NCBI GenBank assembly: GCA_900542965.1
Contig: UQPY01000026.1
Span: forward strand, 1 to 31,841
Origin: an uncultured Collinsella sp.
GTDB taxonomy: Bacteria > Actinomycetota > Coriobacteriia > Coriobacteriales > Coriobacteriaceae
DNA: 31,841 nucleotides
Reading direction: 5' to 3'
Part shown: one piece after another, positions 22,486 to 30,110 of the stretch
Layout: each line of letters opens with the position of its first letter
How positions within the stretch are numbered: position 1 is the first letter of the stretch
The notes under the pieces: model-generated
The model's database searches: none
What the model was told of the DNA's origin: nothing
What the model saw: only the letters and a program-made list of their open reading frames with translations
Made by a program: the position numbers and the translations under genes

Positions 22486-24708
22486 TTAGAGATGCAGCAC
22501 GCGGTCGCGGATCTCCTCGGTTCGACCCTGGTTCCAGAACTGGGTACCGATGTAGCCGCACGTGCGACGGGCGACATTCATCTTCTCCTGGTCGCGGTTG
22601 CCGCAGCTGGGGCACTCCCACACCAGCTTGCCGTCATCCTCGACAATCTTGATCTCGCCATCGTAGCCGCACACCTGGCAGTAGTCGCTCTTGGTGTTGA
22701 GCTCGGCGTACATGATGTTGTCGTAGATGTACTGCATCACGCGGATGACAGCCTTGAGGTTGTCCTGCATGTTGGGAACCTCGACGTAGGAGATGGCACC
22801 GCCCGGCGAAAGCTGCTGGAACATGCCCTCGAACTTGAGCTTGTCGAATGCGTCGATCTCCTCGGACACGTGGACGTGGTAGCTGTTGGTGATGTAGCCC
22901 TTGTCCGTCACGCCCGGGATGATGCCAAAACGACGCTGCAGGCACTTGGCGAACTTGTAGGTCGTCGACTCAAGCGGGGTACCGTACAGCGAGAAGTCAA
23001 TATCGCTTTCGGCCTTCCACTCGGCGCACTTATCGTTCATACGCTGCATGACGGCCATGGCAAAGGGCGTGCCCTCCTTCTCGGTGTGGCTGTGACCCGT
23101 CATGTACTTGACGCACTCATACAGACCGGCATACCCCAGGCTGATGGTGGAATAGCCGCCCACGAGCAGCTTATCGATCGTCTCGCCCTTCTTCAGACGC
23201 GCCAGGGCACCGTACTGCCAAAGAATCGGCGCGGCATCCGATAGCGTGCCCATCAGGCGCTCATGACGGCACAGCAGGGCACGATGGCACAGCTCAAGGC
23301 GCTCATCGAAGATCTTCCAGAACTTGTCCATGTCCTGATGCGAGCTTAGCGCGACATCGGGCAGGTTGATGGTCACAACACCCTGGTTAAAGCGGCCATA
23401 GTACTTAGGCTTGGTCGGGTCATAGTTCAGCGCGTTGGCGACATTGTTAAAGCCGTTGCCCGAACGGTCGGGCGTCAGGAAACTACGGCAACCCATGCAG
23501 GTGTAGCAATCGCCGTTGCCGGCGGTCTCACCCTTAGACAGCTTGAGCTCGCGCATCTTCTTCTCGGAGATGTAGTCGGGTACCATGCGCTTGGCGGTGC
23601 ACTTGGCAGCCAGCTGGGTCAGGTAGAAGTACGGGGAATTCTCGTGAACGTTATCGTCCTCGAGTACATAGATTAGCTTGGGGAATGCCGGGGTAATCCA
23701 CACGCCGGCTTCGTTCTTAACGCCCTCATAGCGCTGGCGAAGCGTCTCCTCCACAATCATGGCAAGGTCGTGCTTCTCCTGCGCTGAGCGAGCCTCGTTG
23801 AGATACATAAAGACCGTCACAAACGGCGCCTGGCCGTTTGTGGTCATAAGGGTCACGACCTGATACTGAATCGTCTGGACGCCGCGACGGATCTCGTCAC
23901 GCAGACGGTCCTCAACGACCTCACGGACCTTTTCGGCAGATGCCGAAACACCGAGCTCCTCGAGCTCGCGGGCAACCTCGCCGCGAATCTTTTGACGGCT
24001 CACCTCAACAAAGGGGGCGAGATGGGTCAGCGAAATAGACTGGCCGCCGTACTGGGAGGAAGCAACCTGGGCGATAATCTGCGTCGCGATGTTGCAGGCA
24101 GTCGAGAAGCTGTGCGGCTTCTCGATCAGCGTGCCCGAGATAACGGTGCCGTTCTGGAGCATGTCCTCCAGGTTCACCAGGTCGCAGTTATGCATGTGCT
24201 GGGCAAAGTAGTCGGAATCGTGGAAGTGGATCAGGCCCTCATTGTGGGCATCCACGATCTCCTGGGGCAGCAGCACACGCTGAGTCAGGTCCTTGGAAAT
24301 CTCGCCGGCCATATAGTCACGCTGGACGGAATTGACGGTCGGGTTCTTGTTAGAGTTCTCCTGCTTGACCTCTTCGTTATTGCACTCGATCAGCGACAAA
24401 ATCTTGTCGTCGGTCGTGTTCTTCTGGCGCTTCAGGCTCTGAACATAGCGATAGATGATGTAGTGGCGAGCAACCTCGTAGCAGTCGAGACGCATGATCT
24501 CGTCCTCGACCAAATCCTGGATCTCCTCGACCGAAACGGTGTGGCCCGCGTTCTCGCATGCCTCGGCGACGTTTTGTGCCGCGTAAACCACCTGGCGGTC
24601 GGTTAGACGAGAGCTCTCCTCGACCTCCAAGTTGGCGGCGCGGATGGCATTGACGATCTTATCGATGTCAAAGACAACCTCGGTGCCGCTGCGCTTGATG
24701 ATCTTCAT
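22486..24708 (-). CDS. nrdD: Anaerobic ribonucleoside-triphosphate reductase (class III)
   Basis: 740 residues from the ATG at 24708 with AAGAGG upstream. N-terminal ATP-cone domain (KIIKRSGTEVVFDIDKIVNA) provides allosteric control. The catalytic barrel follows, with HMHNCDLVNLEDMLQNG and TCMGCRSFL. The zinc site is CQVC (677, 680) and CPSC (699, 702), and the radical glycine is Gly718 in RRTCGYIG near the C-terminus. Reduces ribonucleoside triphosphates to deoxy forms under anaerobic conditions, with nrdG as activase. Driven by an NrdR-box promoter. Confidence 0.97.
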   Translation of the reverse strand: MKIIKRSGTEVVFDIDKIVNAIRAANLEVEESSRLTDRQVVYAAQNVAEACENAGHTVSVEEIQDLVEDEIMRLDCYEVARHYIIYRYVQSLKRQKNTTDDKILSLIECNNEEVKQENSNKNPTVNSVQRDYMAGEISKDLTQRVLLPQEIVDAHNEGLIHFHDSDYFAQHMHNCDLVNLEDMLQNGTVISGTLIEKPHSFSTACNIATQIIAQVASSQYGGQSISLTHLAPFVEVSRQKIRGEVARELEELGVSASAEKVREVVEDRLRDEIRRGVQTIQYQVVTLMTTNGQAPFVTVFMYLNEARSAQEKHDLAMIVEETLRQRYEGVKNEAGVWITPAFPKLIYVLEDDNVHENSPYFYLTQLAAKCTAKRMVPDYISEKKMRELKLSKGETAGNGDCYTCMGCRSFLTPDRSGNGFNNVANALNYDPTKPKYYGRFNQGVVTINLPDVALSSHQDMDKFWKIFDERLELCHRALLCRHERLMGTLSDAAPILWQYGALARLKKGETIDKLLVGGYSTISLGYAGLYECVKYMTGHSHTEKEGTPFAMAVMQRMNDKCAEWKAESDIDFSLYGTPLESTTYKFAKCLQRRFGIIPGVTDKGYITNSYHVHVSEEIDAFDKLKFEGMFQQLSPGGAISYVEVPNMQDNLKAVIRVMQYIYDNIMYAELNTKSDYCQVCGYDGEIKIVEDDGKLVWECPSCGNRDQEKMNVARRTCGYIGTQFWNQGRTEEIRDRVLHL

Positions 24709-24933
24709 CCTCTTGCCTCTTTCGCGTCGTAGTCTCATTGCGCTTCAGAGCCAAACGATGCCCGGCAGGGCCTGTCCCTGTCTTGCGGCGCCGTCGCGCA
24801 ATCTGTGTTCTCGATAAACCATAAGCCTCCATGCGGACATTCCCAGGAGCCGATCAAGCGGTTCAAGGACACGTTCAAAAGAGGCAGTTAAGGTCTTCGT
24901 TCTCTGTCCGCCATCTATCATACGACAAAGAGG

Positions 24934-24981
24934 CATCTATATCCTGTATTCTTTTTTTAGGTCAAACACAACATATAGTGT
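24934..24981 (-). promoter_or_regulatory. nrdD promoter with NrdR boxes
   Basis: A near-consensus NrdR box ACACAACATATAGTGT (24966-24981) and a degenerate partner (24934-24949, 10 of 16 positions) are separated by 16 bp, so their centres are 32 bp apart, the spacing known for paired NrdR boxes. On the minus strand a -35 TTGACC (24960-24965) is followed after 18 bp by a -10 TATAGA (24936-24941), so the boxes sit directly on the promoter. Repression by NrdR (not in the window) at high dATP is the expected mode. Confidence 0.7.
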
Positions 24982-25210
24982 TTCAGCAGGTCAAAGCAAT
25001 TGGTCATTTTGCAGACGCATTAAAAATGAGGGGTCATAGACATGCCAAACGAGCCTCATCAACGCAACTACCTGCACGGCAGTTTTGAAACCCCCTCAAC
25101 CATACCGCCGACAAATCCTACCAAAACCAAACCGCTCACGCCAAAAGAATCCAAAAGTTTGTGCTTGACCAACATGTTGCGGTCGAATGCCGGCGGGCAG
25201 GGCGACAAGG

Positions 25211-25247
25211 AAAGGCCGGGACGCGAGCCATTCACGTCCCGGCCTTT
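25211..25247. terminator. Hairpin with terminator-like stem
   Basis: Perfect 13-bp stem (25211-25223 with 25235-25247), 11-base loop, A-rich on one side and T-run of three on the other. Position suits a terminator for transcription arriving from either side, but which gene it serves is unclear. Confidence 0.55.
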
Positions 25248-25438
25248 CAAGATCGACAAGATCGGCAGCTTTAGAAAGGCCCGATTCCTATAGCAGGCTC
25301 GGACACATCGTCATTAAGGCCGAAACCAGCAACCGTCCGTACTATACCATAACGTTCGTAATGCACTGTTTTTGCTGGTAGATTCGCTAAAGCTTACGTT
25401 CGTATCGTTCGTACAGTTAACCTGTGTCCGCGACGTTG

Positions 25439-25457
25439 GTGGACTGTTTGGTGGGCT
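25439..25457 (+). other. Candidate left attachment-site motif of the island
   Basis: GTGGACT-N5-GTGGGCT with a 12-bp period. The same arrangement, GTGGACT-N5-GTGGACT, is at 31734-31752 in the same orientation. The left copy overlaps TTTGGTGGGC, which also occurs at the tRNA 3' end (31806-31815). It sits 30 bp before the integrase remnant, the usual place of an att site. Confidence 0.4.
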
Positions 25458-25486
25458 ACCAGACGGACGGGAGAAACGGACGAGCG

Positions 25487-25745
25487 ATGTTCTACACGCC
25501 GGGCTCGGTCAGGGTCATAAACGAGAAAACGAACAAGTGGCAATCCCGCTACACCTACTACGAGGAGACGAATGGTCGCCGCCGCAAGCGTCAGGTCGCC
25601 CGTAACTACACCGCGACCTCGCTCCGCGAGGCCAAGCGCATCTCCGCGCAGATTCACATGGAGCTTGAGCGTGAGGCTCAGGCAATGCTTGATTTCAACC
25701 TCCACGCGCAACCAGACGTCCTCCTCTCGGAGTACGCGAGCGGCG
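25487..25745 (+). pseudogene. Truncated tyrosine-type integrase, N-terminus only
   Basis: About 80 residues (GSVRVINEKTNKWQSRYTYY, then GRRRKRQVARNYTATSLREA and AKRISAQIHMELEREAQ) resemble the N-terminal arm-binding part of phage/ICE integrases: a beta-hairpin with conserved W and R/Y residues and a long helix. The catalytic domain is missing; at about 25745 the frame meets the IS21 istB sequence. Original gene probably near 350-400 residues. It marks the left end of the island. Confidence 0.55.
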
Positions 25746-26260
25746 TTCCCCGACGGCTACGGGGAGGCCGACCTCAGGTCGCTCGCCTTCATCGACGCGT
25801 GCCAGGACTTCATCTTCCACGGGAAGACGGGCAGGGGCAAGACCCACCTCGCCATCGCGATCGGCGCCTCCGCCGTCAGGGCCGGCAAGTCCGTGAGGTT
25901 CTTCACCGTCGCGCAGCTCGTGATGCACCTGGCCGACGCGCGCGACCGCGGCGGGCTGCGCAGGGAGATAGATGACCTGCCGTCGGCGGACCTGCTGGCG
26001 CTCAACGAGCTCGGCTACGTGCCGCTCGACGTCGAGGGGGCGAGGCTGCTCTTCCAGGTCATGTCGGCCCCCGAGGGCACCCAGAGCCTCATAGTCGCCA
26101 CAAACATAGAGTCCAGCAGTGGGGCACGGTGTTCGGCGACGACAAGATGGCCGCTGCCGTCGTGGACAGGCTCGTCTACACGGGCAGGCTGGTGAAGTTC
26201 AACGGCGCCAGCTACAGGATGGAGAACGCGCTGATGCTCGGAAAGGGTGAGGCCGAATGA
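25746..26260 (+). pseudogene. IS21-family istB remnant, truncated and frameshifted
   Basis: Reads as the ATPase of IS21-type elements: FPDGYGEADLRSLAFIDACQDFIF, Walker A HGKTGRGKTHLA, then LLALNELGYVPLD where the usual DELGY is NELGY. A single-base deletion near 26115-26117 shifts the frame from ...ATNIESS to QWGTVFGDDKMAAAVVDRL, which continues to the stop at 26260. The first about 60-80 residues and the istA transposase are gone. The protein is not functional. Sequence is GC-rich, unlike the defence genes downstream. Confidence 0.8.
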
Positions 26261-26449
26261 ATTACGCCGCAGAGGACTGCCCGGTGAACAGGATGAGGGA
26301 CCCGCGACGCCGGCGGCTGGGAGGCGCCGACGCTCTGCGGGCTCTTCCAGTGCCCGGGCTGCGAGCCGACGCCGAATCACCCGCTGATGACGGGCGAGGA
26401 GGACGGGATGGAGGAGGTGCCCCCGGAGGATTGGGAGATACCGTTCTAG
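26257..26449 (+). pseudogene. Frameshifted small ORF after istB
   Basis: Starts with ATGA overlap on the istB stop: MNYAAEDCPVNRMRDPRR, then the +1 frame from about 26315 reads GWEAPTLCGLFQCPGCEPTP and ends EEVPPEDWEIPF. The C-terminal part has CxxC-like cysteines and looks protein-like, so I read it as a frameshifted accessory ORF of the IS element. I recognise no family. Confidence 0.35.
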
Positions 26450-26473
26450 GCAGCGGGCGGGCCGGCATGAGGG

Positions 26474-26488
26474 TGTCGAAATTCGACA
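26474..26488. repeat. 15-bp palindrome, possible IS21 terminal sequence
   Basis: TGTCGAA-A-TTCGACA is a perfect dyad, followed by TTTGTCGATTTTT. IS21-family ends carry such repeated TGTCGA-like motifs, so this may be the right end of the decayed element. Confidence 0.35.
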
Positions 26489-26518
26489 GACGGATTTGTC
26501 GATTTTTACTTGACGGAA

Positions 26519-26557
26519 TACACGATAGCGGGGGTCGGAGACCCCCGCTATCGTGTA
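26519..26557. repeat. Perfect 18-bp stem hairpin
   Basis: Arms 26519-26536 and 26540-26557 pair over 18 bp with a GGA loop. No T-run. Between the IS21 remnant and the defence cluster. Three CCGCAGTC copies (26604-26611, 26635-26642, 26715-26722) and a CCGCCCG/CGGGCGG hairpin (26740-26757) complete this 338-nt gene-free stretch (26450-26787). Confidence 0.6.
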
Positions 26558-26787
26558 GAACGGGGCCACGGCGTAGCGACCAACCCGCAGCTCAGGGGTA
26601 CCGCCGCAGTCGGGTTGCGCCGGTCGTGCGCTAACCGCAGTCAGGTGGCTTCTTCGCGCTGCTGGCGGAGCTAACGGCGCGAACGGGCAGAAGGCTTGCC
26701 TGCCGCCTCGGCCACCGCAGTCGCTTCCCTTATCCTGCTCCGCCCGCTCGCGGGCGGAAAGACGCTGCAAACGGGCACATCCGTAAA

Positions 26788-27603
26788 TCAGCTGTGACCA
26801 CGCACACCGTCAAGGTTCAACGTCTCAAAATTTAACGATTGAAGCGAAGAGAGTGCCCGAACGGAGTCCTCTGTTGCCGCTTTTCCCGTTAGAATTCGAC
26901 TGATGGAACCATACACCATGCCCTCAAGGGTTTCCTGCGCCGTGCGAAGAAATTGCATCTTTGCGCTTTTGGAGTAAAGATCACTCACCTTCTTTTCGTC
27001 TTTGATGACCCATCCGAGCATTTGCCTGATACCATCGTCCTCTGCCCAAATGACATTTAATCCTTCGGAAACGCAGTGGTCGTAGTAGATAAGGCATCTA
27101 CAAGAAAAGGCACGAAGAGCAAAAAACTCAGTCCATAGCTCTTCGCCAAGATAAGGGCGCAGTTCCTCAAGATGGTCGTTTTTGCAGTATTCCAGTGCAC
27201 GGTTCGTGCCATCACCGCACTCCATACCACCAATTTTAAGCAGGTTCTCCCTATGGCGCTCATGCGGAAGAAGAATGGAATCAATGCTAACGCATGGGCT
27301 GCTCAGCTCCCTAAGACGAAGCACTTCTTTCCATACCCGCTCAGCAGCTTGAGCCTGTCGCTCAATTGTATACAACTGACTTTTTTGCTGTTGAGACAAA
27401 ACCGCGTTGATGATTCCGCTCTGGCGGGAAAGTACCTCCTTGTTTTGGTCTATGCTTTTCTGTAGTTTTGCGTTTTCTGCCTTGAGCCTATTCTCACGCG
27501 CATAGCCAACGAAAGTAGCTGCGAGAAATGAAATAGCCGGTAGAGCGAGTTCTAAACCATGCCCCGTTAAAAACCGCACAATCGCTGTGCTTATGTTATC
27601 CAC
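26788..27603 (-). CDS. Membrane-anchored coiled-coil protein, unknown, in defence cluster
   Basis: 271 residues from a GTG at 27603, chosen for GGAGG six bases upstream; the frame could run on to 27657 without support. One membrane segment (about residues 16-35), then a coiled coil (about 37-98, AENAKLQKSIDQNKEV, ERQAQAAERVWKEVLRLREL), then a helical C-terminal part with several cysteines (SCRCLIYYDHC) that I do not recognise. The N-in or N-out orientation is unknown. It is the last gene of the minus-strand cluster, 76 nt after the SLATT gene, and AT-rich like it. May be a third component of the CD-NTase module or an independent cargo gene. Confidence 0.7.
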   Translation of the reverse strand: MDNISTAIVRFLTGHGLELALPAISFLAATFVGYARENRLKAENAKLQKSIDQNKEVLSRQSGIINAVLSQQQKSQLYTIERQAQAAERVWKEVLRLRELSSPCVSIDSILLPHERHRENLLKIGGMECGDGTNRALEYCKNDHLEELRPYLGEELWTEFFALRAFSCRCLIYYDHCVSEGLNVIWAEDDGIRQMLGWVIKDEKKVSDLYSKSAKMQFLRTAQETLEGMVYGSISRILTGKAATEDSVRALSSLQSLNFETLNLDGVRGHS

Positions 27604-27679
27604 CTGTATCCTCCGCTCAATCAGCCGCACGCTATCAGCAAACAACCGATAACGCAAGAATAAAACGATGCTTGTTGCG

Positions 27680-28261
27680 TCACTGCGCCTTCTCTTGTCG
27701 CTTGGAGCTTCTGAGTCCTATTGGGAGAAGCTGATCGCACTCTCCGACTTCAAATGATTGCTCGGAATCCCGTTTGAGCGCTATTTGGGCGAGGCGATAG
27801 GCCTTATCGTTCGTTCTCGGTGCAGACAAATAGGTCTGTTCAAGTCTATCCTGCAGCCCCTTCCTCGACTCCCGTATCTGTTGAGTGCCCAGGTCGTCGA
27901 AGTCCGTTAACAACGATAGGTAATCCTGAATAATTGGCCAAAGCCCATCCGCTGCGGCCCGATGCTCGGATACCTCTCGTGAATAGTCCCTTCCTCTTGA
28001 GTACAAATTAAGAGCAAGTGATAAGGCCGAGCAAAGCCCGGCAATCAAGCTGACAAGATATTGGGAAGCGATCAGCGAGCTGATGATGCCGACCGAGGAG
28101 ATTGAGGTCAGCGTGATTTGAACTATAGATAGTATATTTCGGCTTCTCTCTTTCAGCCCCGCAGCCTTTTGCTGGGTCGTATATGTGTAAAGAGCCTTAC
28201 CATATGCCTCTACGATTTGAGAATAAAGACGCTCTCTCCAAGCCTTATCGGTTTCATTCAT
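27680..28261 (-). CDS. SLATT-type two-TM effector candidate
   Basis: 193 residues. N-terminal helix (about 8-40, KERSRN at its end), two membrane segments (about 44-66 and 69-87), a following basic and charged helix (RDYSREVSEHRAAADGLWPII) and a further helical C-terminus. This layout is that of SLATT proteins (SMODS/SLOG-associating two-TM), predicted pore-forming effectors of nucleotide-signalling defence. It starts 12 nt after the CD-NTase stop, the expected partner. Activated by the cyclic nucleotide it would permeabilise the membrane and stop phage growth by abortive infection; that mode is established for related effectors, inference here. Confidence 0.8.
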   Translation of the reverse strand: MNETDKAWRERLYSQIVEAYGKALYTYTTQQKAAGLKERSRNILSIVQITLTSISSVGIISSLIASQYLVSLIAGLCSALSLALNLYSRGRDYSREVSEHRAAADGLWPIIQDYLSLLTDFDDLGTQQIRESRKGLQDRLEQTYLSAPRTNDKAYRLAQIALKRDSEQSFEVGECDQLLPIGLRSSKRQEKAQ

Positions 28262-28273
28262 GTTGGATACGAC

Positions 28274-29083
28274 CTAAACCATGCAGCGAAGCACTTTGCC
28301 GAGGCAATCCATGCTTTTTGACGTGTCGACCATTTGTCTACTGCCCGGAGCCGAAAGCTGAAAGCTATAGCGCCCGCCGAAGGACATCGAATTGAATCTT
28401 TCGAGCAGCTTTGCTTCATACGTTCCCTCCGGTGAAGATGTCACCCCATTAGACCAGCGCCAATCACCAATGGCTTCGTACACAAAGCTGTCAATTACAA
28501 TTCCGGATAACTTGTAGCTCGAATAGTGCTCAGAGTGAACCACGCGAATGTGCTTACAGGTATCGAATAAAAGGCCGTTGGATGTTGCGTTTTTCTCCCG
28601 CATAGCACGTTGCTCCGCTTTGGGATTCGTGGAGCGCCAGTTGCCACCCATGTTGCTATCGGGATAGGAAAAGGACAGGTCACCCATCCAATTGGTTTCT
28701 TCAAAAGCAGGGAGTACCTCTATTTTCATGCCGTCGCTAAAGTTCATCACAATCACTTGGCCATCCGCCCGAACATCCGTTAAGGGCAAGGTGGCCTTTA
28801 TGGACTCTTTGACTGCTTGCAGCAAGCGGGATTGCCCGTTTCCTCTATACAGGTCATAGCGTTCGTATTCATCTTTTGGCAAAATCGCCAGCATATCGAT
28901 ATCGCTCGTATTCGTCGCTGTCCCTCTTCCATAGGAACCAACATATAGAGAGTGACTATTCTCGTTGTCGCTCTCCCAAAACTCCCGGTTAATTGCCTTG
29001 GTCACCCGCTTGTATCTTTGCGAGATGCGAGACCTAACTTCGCTATTGATGCTACCGGGGTTATGAATCACATGGCAGCTCAT
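28274..29083 (-). CDS. CD-NTase (SMODS-type cyclic oligonucleotide synthase), CBASS-like
   Basis: 269 residues from the ATG at 29083 with a superb AAAGGAGG five bases ahead; the frame to 29179 is not used. Polymerase-beta-type nucleotidyltransferase core: Gly49-Ser50 in YVGSYGRGTATNTSDIDM, Asp61 and Asp63 (DID), and a third acid Glu122 in MKIEVLPAF, so the active site is complete. The C-terminal helical part (residues about 160-260) fits the SMODS-type domain. Makes a cyclic di- or trinucleotide on phage infection; product unknown. Neighbours: restriction gene upstream (64 nt), SLATT downstream. No Cap2/Cap3 or HORMA/TRIP13 genes, so at most a minimal type I CBASS. Confidence 0.85.
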   Translation of the reverse strand: MSCHVIHNPGSINSEVRSRISQRYKRVTKAINREFWESDNENSHSLYVGSYGRGTATNTSDIDMLAILPKDEYERYDLYRGNGQSRLLQAVKESIKATLPLTDVRADGQVIVMNFSDGMKIEVLPAFEETNWMGDLSFSYPDSNMGGNWRSTNPKAEQRAMREKNATSNGLLFDTCKHIRVVHSEHYSSYKLSGIVIDSFVYEAIGDWRWSNGVTSSPEGTYEAKLLERFNSMSFGGRYSFQLSAPGSRQMVDTSKSMDCLGKVLRCMV

Positions 29084-29147
29084 CGATACCTCCTTTGTTA
29101 TTGAAATAACGGCGGGGCCGTAAAACCTCAGACGATTGGTCCCAGCA

Positions 29148-30110
29148 TTAATACGGCCCAAGGAACTTCTCACCATCAAGGTGAATCATATGGTCAGGTG
29201 TATCGGCGCACCACGCCTCGGTTTCCCAAGCCAAGTCACCGAGATACCCCTGCATAACCTTTCTGTTTGGGAAGCATGAAACGAATATCAGCTCGTGCCC
29301 GCTTTCGCCAAACAGCTGAATAAGTTCCTGCTTTCGAGTCACATCAACTGGGCCATGACTCGAACACGCTTCCATGAGATAAAGCCAGTTCTTCTCTTCA
29401 AGCCATACAATCAAATCCGGTTCTTTGCCTCGGGGCGGCATTATCACGTTGATGTGTTTAAGCGTTTCGGCTTCGACCCTCTCATTCTCCTTGCTCGTGT
29501 CACCGATATAGAGAACCGATGCGCCGGGAGAAAACCTTGGGCAGAACTCCTCAACCATGCTTTTCACAAGGAGGTTCTGCCCACCAGCTGATAGCCGAAT
29601 GCTTGAACCGTTCGGAAGAGTAACGGGGACTTTCGCGAGTTCGCGCTTCTCTTCGACCTTTTCAAGCCATGTTTCGATGCTCTCTTTGTACCGAACCAGC
29701 TCGTTACCGAAATCATCTTCGCCATAGTGTTTTAACAGCTCGGTTGCCTGTCCACTCAATCGGTAGTTCCATTTCGGAGAGTTGATTGGCCGAGCGGGGT
29801 TGTCGGCGTTCTCCTCCACAAGGCCCACCTGAACAAACTGATGCAACGTAAACCGCCGTATCATCTCCCGAGTATTCGGCTTGTACTTGACGCGGAATTC
29901 CTCCGCAATCCAATCCATAATGGCACGGGTGCCGAGCATCGAGTTGGTTGCGTTAGACCATCCGTCGCCCAGTCCAAGCCCGGCAAGCGCGAGCAAAACC
30001 ATTGCCGAACGTTGGTTGCTCCTCTCCTCGTCCATGTCTAAGCACTTCAGAAAGAGCTGGGCACCTTCAATCGTGACGGTGTCACGAGCTACATCATAAG
30101 TGAGCGACAC
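29148..30110 (-). CDS. BsuBI/PstI-family type II restriction endonuclease
   Basis: 320 residues, GTG start at 30110 with AGGAGG ten bases upstream; it overlaps the methyltransferase stop by 22 nt, so they are co-translated. Family landmarks: REMIRRFTLHQFVQVGLVEEN and PARPINSPKWNYRL (N-terminal winged-helix part), VPVTLPNG and IRLSAGGQNLLVKSMVEEF, RFSPGASVLYIGDT, and the catalytic region PDLIVW (231) with Glu247 and SHGPV. BsuBI and PstI cut CTGCAG; whether this enzyme has the same target is inferred. CTGCAG occurs often in this window (for example 2467, 3655, 11987, 12774, 27851), so the host needs the methylase. Confidence 0.88.
   Translation of the reverse strand: MSLTYDVARDTVTIEGAQLFLKCLDMDEERSNQRSAMVLLALAGLGLGDGWSNATNSMLGTRAIMDWIAEEFRVKYKPNTREMIRRFTLHQFVQVGLVEENADNPARPINSPKWNYRLSGQATELLKHYGEDDFGNELVRYKESIETWLEKVEEKRELAKVPVTLPNGSSIRLSAGGQNLLVKSMVEEFCPRFSPGASVLYIGDTSKENERVEAETLKHINVIMPPRGKEPDLIVWLEEKNWLYLMEACSSHGPVDVTRKQELIQLFGESGHELIFVSCFPNRKVMQGYLGDLAWETEAWCADTPDHMIHLDGEKFLGPY

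Larger units (their letters stand above)
24982..25486. other. Intergenic region before the island
   Basis: No gene I can support. An 83-codon frame from 25042 (GAGGGG upstream) is Pro/Lys/Thr-rich, runs through the hairpin at 25211-25247 and has no recognisable motif; I do not call it. Three copies of CGTTCGTA (25353-25360, 25397-25404, 25406-25413) and a CCAGCAA/TTGCTGG inverted repeat (25326-25332, 25372-25378) lie just before the integrase remnant. Confidence 0.4.

Noticed and set aside
25042..25293. 83-codon plus-strand ORF with GAGGGG upstream
   Set aside because: Low-complexity Pro/Thr/Lys sequence that runs through a strong hairpin, with no family resemblance; a GAGGGG upstream is not enough on its own.
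26015..26770. 251-codon minus-strand frame across the IS21 remnant and the following repeats
   Set aside because: It is Arg/Pro/Ala-rich, spans the istB frameshift and the 18-bp hairpin, and has no motif; it is a shadow of istB plus non-coding repeats.
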